Made by a program: the position numbers and the translations under genes. Under the pieces are notes generated by a model. That model made no database searches and had not been told where the DNA came from. It saw only the letters and a list, made by a program, of their open reading frames with translations. This document shows positions 50,932 to 54,775 of a stretch of 54,775 nucleotides of DNA, in pieces. Origin of the DNA: CAZVGZ01 sp964627605. Lineage in GTDB: Bacteria; Latescibacterota; MWCZ01; CAZVGZ01. The DNA lies in the NCBI GenBank assembly GCA_964627605.1, contig CAZVGZ010000024.1:1-54775 (forward strand). The letters are read 5' to 3'. Each line of letters begins with the position of its first letter. Position 1 is the stretch's first letter.

Positions 50932-52083
50932 CTAGGCAATCCTCAGCGGTGGTAGGTCAAAATAGTCTCTGTAGGCGGCTAGGGTCGCCAAGTACAGGTG
51001 CGGCTTCACATCCTGGTGGACTACATTGCTGGTCATAATGACGTGGCCGCCGTCGGGGCCGCCATTTTCGATGCACTCTATCATCATTTTGCGGGCATCA
51101 TCCTCTGTGCCCGAACAGAGCACATGGCGAATATCGAGATTGCCTAAGAAGACGCATCTGTCTCCCCACTCCTGCTTGAGACGCCGAAGGTCCATTCCCG
51201 CTGCAACGTCTATCTCGCCGTAGCCGTCCACATGGCTCTCTATCAGGAACGCATCGAGTATTCCCCAGAGATCACCGTCGGTGGTGTTCGTCACGAACGC
51301 GCCGTCTCCATGCAGCGCGTCGGCCTGTCGGCGTATGTGGGGAACGACCTGTTCGAGGTAGTCATTCGGGGAGATCATCGGCCCGGTATCTCCGGCGAAA
51401 TCGCCGCCCAACCCCAGCACGTCGGCCCCCTCGCTGACCATACGACTCCCCACAGTAATAGCGCGCTCGGTCTGGCGTCTGTAATACTCATGGAGCAGTT
51501 TTTTGTCAGTGTGAAACCACAATAGAATCGGCTGCGGGAGCGCGGCTATGGGCATCACGTAGAGAGAGACATATATCGCCAAGTCCAGGCCGCGCTCTTT
51601 CATAATCTCTTTGGCGCGCCGAAGCACCGTCAGCTCATCGTCTGCTATGGTCGACGGCTGGTATTCCATGTCCAGATCGGCGATCCAGCGCGCCTCAGTA
51701 TCCTCGAGTGTAACCGGAGGTGGCTCAATTGTCTCGACCACACCCGACTCTGGGTGAAAACGGCTGATTCGCTCGCCCTGTCGCCAGGTCCAATCATCCA
51801 GCTTTTCGGGGCGCGGACCGGTTGAGGACGGGCAGAGTTGCAGTCGAACCATGTCAAAACCAAAAATCTCGGCCAGATCAACAACGTCTGTCGCCTGCTG
51901 CTCAACCAACCCCTCCCATCCCTCTTGCTCCCATACCAACATTCGGCGGGGAAAGTGGTCCAGCGACGACGGTCTTCCCAAAACCACCACGTCTGTGGGT
52001 GATGTGATCTCACGCTCAAATATCGGGGTTCGGTCGGGCGTTTCGTGGCGAAAAGCCGCCAGTACTCTCTGCCTGCCGGTCAT
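50932..52083 (-). CDS. Uroporphyrinogen decarboxylase-superfamily protein
   Basis: A 383-residue UroD/MtaA-fold TIM barrel. MTGRQRVLAAFRHETPDRTPI is the typical opening of the non-heme UroD-like branch. The true UroD substrate-binding residues (the conserved N-terminal R-P-V-W-x-M-R-Q-A-G motif) are absent, so heme synthesis is unlikely. GGDFAGDTGPMISPNDYLEQVVPH and FVTNTTDGDLW are like corrinoid or cobalamin methyltransferase relatives (MtaA, MtbA). Such proteins often act as methyltransferases with corrinoid partners; substrate and partner are unknown. Its promoter side faces tRNA-Leu. Confidence 0.82.
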   Translation of the reverse strand: MTGRQRVLAAFRHETPDRTPIFEREITSPTDVVVLGRPSSLDHFPRRMLVWEQEGWEGLVEQQATDVVDLAEIFGFDMVRLQLCPSSTGPRPEKLDDWTWRQGERISRFHPESGVVETIEPPPVTLEDTEARWIADLDMEYQPSTIADDELTVLRRAKEIMKERGLDLAIYVSLYVMPIAALPQPILLWFHTDKKLLHEYYRRQTERAITVGSRMVSEGADVLGLGGDFAGDTGPMISPNDYLEQVVPHIRRQADALHGDGAFVTNTTDGDLWGILDAFLIESHVDGYGEIDVAAGMDLRRLKQEWGDRCVFLGNLDIRHVLCSGTEDDARKMMIECIENGGPDGGHVIMTSNVVHQDVKPHLYLATLAAYRDYFDLPPLRIA

Positions 52084-52159
52084 CGTTTACCTTCTTTTGC
52101 CTGGGGGCTGAGCTGCAACCAACAAAAACTACGGCGAGCACCACCGCATCGCTATCACC

Positions 52160-52189
52160 TTGGCCGCTACTTACGATCAGGCCGATATT
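52160..52189 (+). promoter_or_regulatory. Putative promoter of tRNA-Leu
   Basis: TTGGCC (52160-52165), 18 bases, then GATATT (52184-52189) would start RNA about four bases before the mature tRNA 5' end. The fit is modest. Confidence 0.3.
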
Positions 52190-52199
52190 TTTAGTGCTG

Positions 52200-52284
52200 G
52201 CCCGGGTGGCGGAATCGGTAGACGCATCGGACTTAAAATCCGATGATGCATTGCATCGTGCGGGTTCAAGTCCCGCCCTGGGCA
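52200..52284 (+). tRNA. tRNA-Leu (anticodon UAA)
   Basis: A complete 85-base class II tRNA. The acceptor stem GCCCGGG pairs with CCTGGGC (one G-T pair) and is followed by discriminator A. The D-arm contains GGCGGAATCGGTAGACGC. The anticodon stem TCGGA/TCCGA encloses CTTAAAA with anticodon TAA. A long variable arm (TGATGCATTGCATCG) is present. The T-arm is GCGGG-TTCAAGT-CCCGC. CCA is not encoded. A terminator follows at 52298. Confidence 0.97.
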
Positions 52285-52297
52285 TCTAGTAGTATAT

Positions 52298-52331
52298 AAA
52301 GGAGCTTGCGAGTCATTCGTAGGCTCCTTTT
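52298..52331 (+). terminator. Intrinsic terminator after tRNA-Leu
   Basis: AAAGGAGC (52298-52305) pairs with GCTCCTTT (52323-52330) around a 17-base loop, ending in a short T-run. It lies 14 bases after the tRNA. The loop is long and the T-tract short, but the position fits. Confidence 0.6.
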
Positions 52332-52664
52332 CGCTGCGAAAATATCGGTGTATCTGAGGGCATTGTACACTCACAGTACATTTGAGATTCGTTTCCCTGC
52401 AGTGCCTCACTATTCTCCATCCTACCCCACCAACGACCAGCTAGCGAACCATATCACGATTGATGGCTTCCGTAAGATCGATCCAACAGCTTGGGCAGGG
52501 GATGACGAATTGGGTATCCTAAGATGACGGCCTGCCGTCACTGAAGTCCAAAATGACTATCCAGCAGGCCCCAGCCACTGAGAAGCGTTCTCTGGGTCGA
52601 TCTCACGTCCCACTAAGACAGCATGTAGGCAGAGCAAGTCACCACCAAACCATTCGAAGAGGCT
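52332..52664. other. Intergenic region with a perfect 7+7 inverted repeat upstream of PhyH
   Basis: About 330 bases without a convincing gene. A 73-codon frame (52306-52527) starts inside the terminator and is doubtful, although its end (NHITIDGFRKIDPTAWAGDD) is faintly protein-like. TGACGGC-CT-GCCGTCA (52525-52540) is a perfect inverted repeat 125 bases before phyH, without a T-tract, and could be an operator. Confidence 0.4.
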
Positions 52665-53465
52665 ATGACAGACTCAACAAATCCCACGTCAAACGAACGC
52701 GCCCAGTTTGAATCCGACGGTTTCCTTCTTCTGGAGGAGTTTCTTCCGCCTGACCGTGTGGAGATGCTTTTAGAGAAAGTAGAGCAAGCCGTAGCAAGAA
52801 GGCGTGAAATTGAATCCAAAGGGATTACCCATACAGGAATGACGAACTTAAACGGCGAAAATACCCGCTTGTTCTACATTCTGGACGATGATCCTGCGTT
52901 TCTCGACCTCATGGACGATGTTTTGATCATGCCATATATCACTGGCCTCCTCCACGAAAAACCGCACTTTTCAGCCAGTGACATAAACCTGGAAACAGAG
53001 GAAGGCACAGGTGGGTTCTGGTGGCATCTTGACGGACACGATGATGGCTACCGAAAACTTCGCCCAGACATTCCGCTGCTGCAGCTTAAGGTTGGCTACT
53101 ACCTCACAGACATGACAGAACCCGATCAGGGCAATCTGATGCTAGTACCTGGATCACACCACTTTCCAGAGGAGCCGCCTGAAGAGCATAAGAAGGAGTT
53201 TGAAACATTCCCAGGTGCTATTCAGGTGTGCGCTCCTGCAGGCTCAGCCTTTCTTTTCCACAACGCTGTGTGGCATACGCGAGGTCCATGGACCAAACCT
53301 GACGGTCGGCGAATCATAGTCTATTTCGCTTATGATCTACCCTGGATGGTTTCGTCAGCAGAACACTGGAGCTATCCACAGACGTTCTATGACTCACTGT
53401 CGCCAAAACGTCGTGCTCTTTTTCATGGTTTTGTGTTCGATCCACCGGAGCATCGGTGGGGATAG
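52665..53465 (+). CDS. Phytanoyl-CoA dioxygenase (PhyH) family Fe(II)/2-oxoglutarate oxygenase
   Basis: A 266-residue cupin-fold dioxygenase. FWWHLDGHDDGY gives the HxD iron ligands, and FLFHNAVWHTRGPW plus DGRRIIVYFAYD gives the distal His and the Arg that binds 2-oxoglutarate. FESDGFLLLEEFLPP at the N-terminus and LMLVPGSHHFP are typical of the family. The family is expanded in Poribacteria- and Latescibacterota-like genomes and hydroxylates diverse small molecules; the substrate here is unknown. AGAGG just before the ATG supports the start. A transposase remnant lies 38 bases downstream, then a radical SAM gene on the same strand. Confidence 0.92.
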   Translation: MTDSTNPTSNERAQFESDGFLLLEEFLPPDRVEMLLEKVEQAVARRREIESKGITHTGMTNLNGENTRLFYILDDDPAFLDLMDDVLIMPYITGLLHEKPHFSASDINLETEEGTGGFWWHLDGHDDGYRKLRPDIPLLQLKVGYYLTDMTEPDQGNLMLVPGSHHFPEEPPEEHKKEFETFPGAIQVCAPAGSAFLFHNAVWHTRGPWTKPDGRRIIVYFAYDLPWMVSSAEHWSYPQTFYDSLSPKRRALFHGFVFDPPEHRWG

Positions 53466-53503
53466 GACCCATTCAGAGGAGGCGAACCGTGCCGAGGAAG
53501 CAG

Positions 53504-53629
53504 TACCGTCCACACAGTTCGTTGGGCTATCGACCGCCAGCGCCGGAGGCAATCGCCTGGCGGGAGCTACCCCCAACACCTTACACTCACGGCCACCAAG
53601 TATTAACTTTCAAAGTGGACCGACTATGA
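53504..53629 (+). pseudogene. IS3-like transposase C-terminal remnant
   Basis: The frame reads YRPHSSLGYRPPAPEAIAW, then a 20-residue tail ending VLTFKVDRL and a TGA at 53627. RPHSSLGYRPPAPEA is the usual end of an IS3/IS481-type DDE integrase. Everything upstream of about 53500, including the catalytic domain, is missing and replaced by sequence close to the PhyH stop. It is distinct in sequence from the remnant at 30643-30831. No inverted repeats were found. Confidence 0.8.
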
Positions 53630-53703
53630 GGGACAGGTCAGCCAATCTTGAACCATGTCATTTCAAAATGCTCCAAATCACAGTACAGGAGGTACAAAAC
53701 CCC

Positions 53704-53787
53704 GTGGATGGTCACAGCAATTCTAACCCTCTCAAATGTCTGCCCTCAGCGCGTATCCTAGGCTATATCCACCGTACACGAACATGA
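53704..53787 (+). CDS. Candidate 27-residue ORF coupled to the radical SAM gene
   Basis: A GTG at 53704, with AGGAGG 11 bases upstream (53687-53692), opens a 27-codon frame. Its first residues after Met are DGHSNSNPLKC, with single Cys, Tyr and Pro-Ser positions later. The TGA overlaps the radical SAM ATG as ATGA. This is the only good ribosome site in the vicinity, and the radical SAM gene lacks one. It may be a coupling leader peptide or a peptide substrate. It is short, and the upstream region was disturbed by an insertion element. Confidence 0.4.
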   Translation: MDGHSNSNPLKCLPSARILGYIHRTRT

Positions 53788-54713
53788 ACCTTCGCAGCAT
53801 CGGCATTCTCGTGACCTATCGCTGCAACATCGAATGCAGTCACTGCTACATCAATTGCGGCCCACACAGAACTGGAGTACTGGAGCTTGATCTCGCCGAA
53901 CGAATACTGCGCGGAGCGAAAGACCTTGGCCTCGACGGTTCGGGCATCCACGTAGGTGGTGGCGAAACCTTCCTCTACTTCGATAGAGTCGTTGAGATAC
54001 TGGGAATCGCCGAGCAACTCGATATGACTCCTCTGGCGTGGGTGGAGACGAACTGCTTCTGGTGTAAATCGGACGATATCGTCCGGGATCGGCTAACCAC
54101 GCTCCGGGACGCTGGAGCAGGGAAGATTTGGCTGAGTACGGACCCGTACCATCAGGAGCACGTGCCGTTCGAGAACGTGAAGAGAATCCATCGAATCGGC
54201 GTCGAGGTGTTAGGAGAGGAAGGAGTGATCGTGCAGAATCAGGCTTACTTCGAATCTCCGGAGAAATGGAACGACGTTGCAGATTATATTAAATCCTTTC
54301 CGCCGATGCTGATGGGACGGGCCTATACGGAACTCAAGCGTTATAGGCCGCGGAAGCCACTCGCCGAGTTCGTCTCTGAACGTTGCGAAGATCAGATCAG
54401 CCCGGAAATGATGTACGAAACACACATCAATCCGGATGGCAGCGTCATGGCGTCGAACTGCAGCGGTGTTATCGTCGGCGACGCAGAACACCGATCGCTG
54501 ACCGACATCTTTCATGATGACGACTGGTGTCGGAACGAAGTGCTGCGCACACTCGCCGATAAAGGACCCGTTGGTCTGCTGCAGATGGCACGGGATTTCC
54601 AGCAGAAAGAGACATACGCGCAGAAATGTGAGCTGTGTTGGGAAGTGCGTTCCCATCTTGCCGAGACAATCCCGGACACTTTTGCTCCAGTAGAATGCTA
54701 CTCGGGCAGTTGA
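53784..54713 (+). CDS. Radical SAM protein with C-terminal Cys-rich region
   Basis: A 309-residue radical SAM enzyme. VTYRCNIECSHCYINCG carries the CxxxCxxC motif for the [4Fe-4S] cluster that cleaves SAM. GSGIHVGGGETFLYF is the GGE motif, and LSTDPYHQEHVPF a typical mid-barrel segment. The C-terminal part has Cys residues (SNCSGVI, YAQKCELCWEV) that may bind an auxiliary cluster like a short SPASM/twitch domain. I use the ATG at 53784, which overlaps the stop of the small upstream ORF; an in-frame ATG at 53736 is also possible but lacks a ribosome site. The substrate is unknown; candidates include a peptide encoded just upstream. Confidence 0.88.
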   Translation: MNLRSIGILVTYRCNIECSHCYINCGPHRTGVLELDLAERILRGAKDLGLDGSGIHVGGGETFLYFDRVVEILGIAEQLDMTPLAWVETNCFWCKSDDIVRDRLTTLRDAGAGKIWLSTDPYHQEHVPFENVKRIHRIGVEVLGEEGVIVQNQAYFESPEKWNDVADYIKSFPPMLMGRAYTELKRYRPRKPLAEFVSERCEDQISPEMMYETHINPDGSVMASNCSGVIVGDAEHRSLTDIFHDDDWCRNEVLRTLADKGPVGLLQMARDFQQKETYAQKCELCWEVRSHLAETIPDTFAPVECYSGS

Positions 54714-54775
54714 GTGGGTTCGCGACGGTTTCAACCTTTGACGTGCGTGTTCAGTCCAACAACCGCGCACTTGAG

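Overview
The window reads as chromosomal DNA of a Gram-negative, selenocysteine-competent bacterium of the FCB superphylum or a close relative (Latescibacterota- or Poribacteria-like). This is a judgement from gene content; no rRNA gene is present to confirm it. Support: a PorV/UPF0164-type outer-membrane protein, a TonB-dependent receptor with a carboxypeptidase-D-like N-terminal domain, a GGPEDETPP-type Ig-like lipoprotein, BshA (bacillithiol), HslUV, SelA, FtsX/EnvC, a phytanoyl-CoA dioxygenase, UroD-like and MttB-like proteins, and a GH78/GH98/sulfatase cluster.

Layout. 0-1.6 kb: hypothetical proteins, a decayed beta-propeller remnant and a GCGC-rich phased repeat. 1.6-5.7 kb (+): purB, glycerate 2-kinase, PorV-like protein. 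5.7-17.1 kb (-): RNase PH, Ig-like lipoprotein, beta-helix protein, argF, hslU, an intrinsic terminator, hslV, a methyltransferase overlapping bshA, a one-repeat WD40 membrane protein, a RibD-type reductase, and a membrane glycosyltransferase with a truncated tandem copy. 17.5-30.6 kb: a glycan-utilisation-like block with an MFS transporter and an atypical sulfatase (+), facing GH98-like, amidohydrolase, GH78 rhamnosidase, lyase-like and MttB-superfamily genes (-). 30.6-30.8 kb: an IS3 remnant. 31.1-35.9 kb (-): two paralogous MBL proteins (one lacking metal ligands), an acyl-CoA synthetase, a small membrane protein and an M50 protease. 36.1-43.1 kb: an AEC transporter, two membrane proteins, a Trm112-type methyltransferase, a flavin reductase, ftsX-envC and rsmD. 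43.2-46.0 kb: a TPP riboswitch with its terminator ahead of a TonB-dependent receptor. 46-52.3 kb: a membrane protein, a gene-poor stretch ending in an orphan terminator, a C45 acyltransferase, selA, mazG, a UroD-like gene and tRNA-Leu(UAA). 52.3-54.8 kb: PhyH, a second IS3-type remnant, and a radical SAM gene preceded by a translationally coupled 27-residue ORF.

How the genes fit together. The 17.5-30.4 kb block could take up and dismantle a sulfated, rhamnose- and uronate-containing glycan, although its sulfatase has Thr at the formylglycine position. bshA with its overlapping methyltransferase suggests N-methyl-bacillithiol. The TPP riboswitch ties the TonB receptor to thiamine scavenging. 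Housekeeping genes (purB, rph, argF, hslUV, rsmD, mazG, ftsX) are interleaved with these accessory units.

Most worth following up: the Thr-type sulfatase and GH98-like fusion, the small ORF coupled to the radical SAM gene, the bshA-methyltransferase pair, the hslV/hslU terminator, the GCGC-phased repeats at two distant loci, and the orphan-terminator region at 46.5-47.0 kb. No CRISPR array, prophage or complete insertion sequence was seen.
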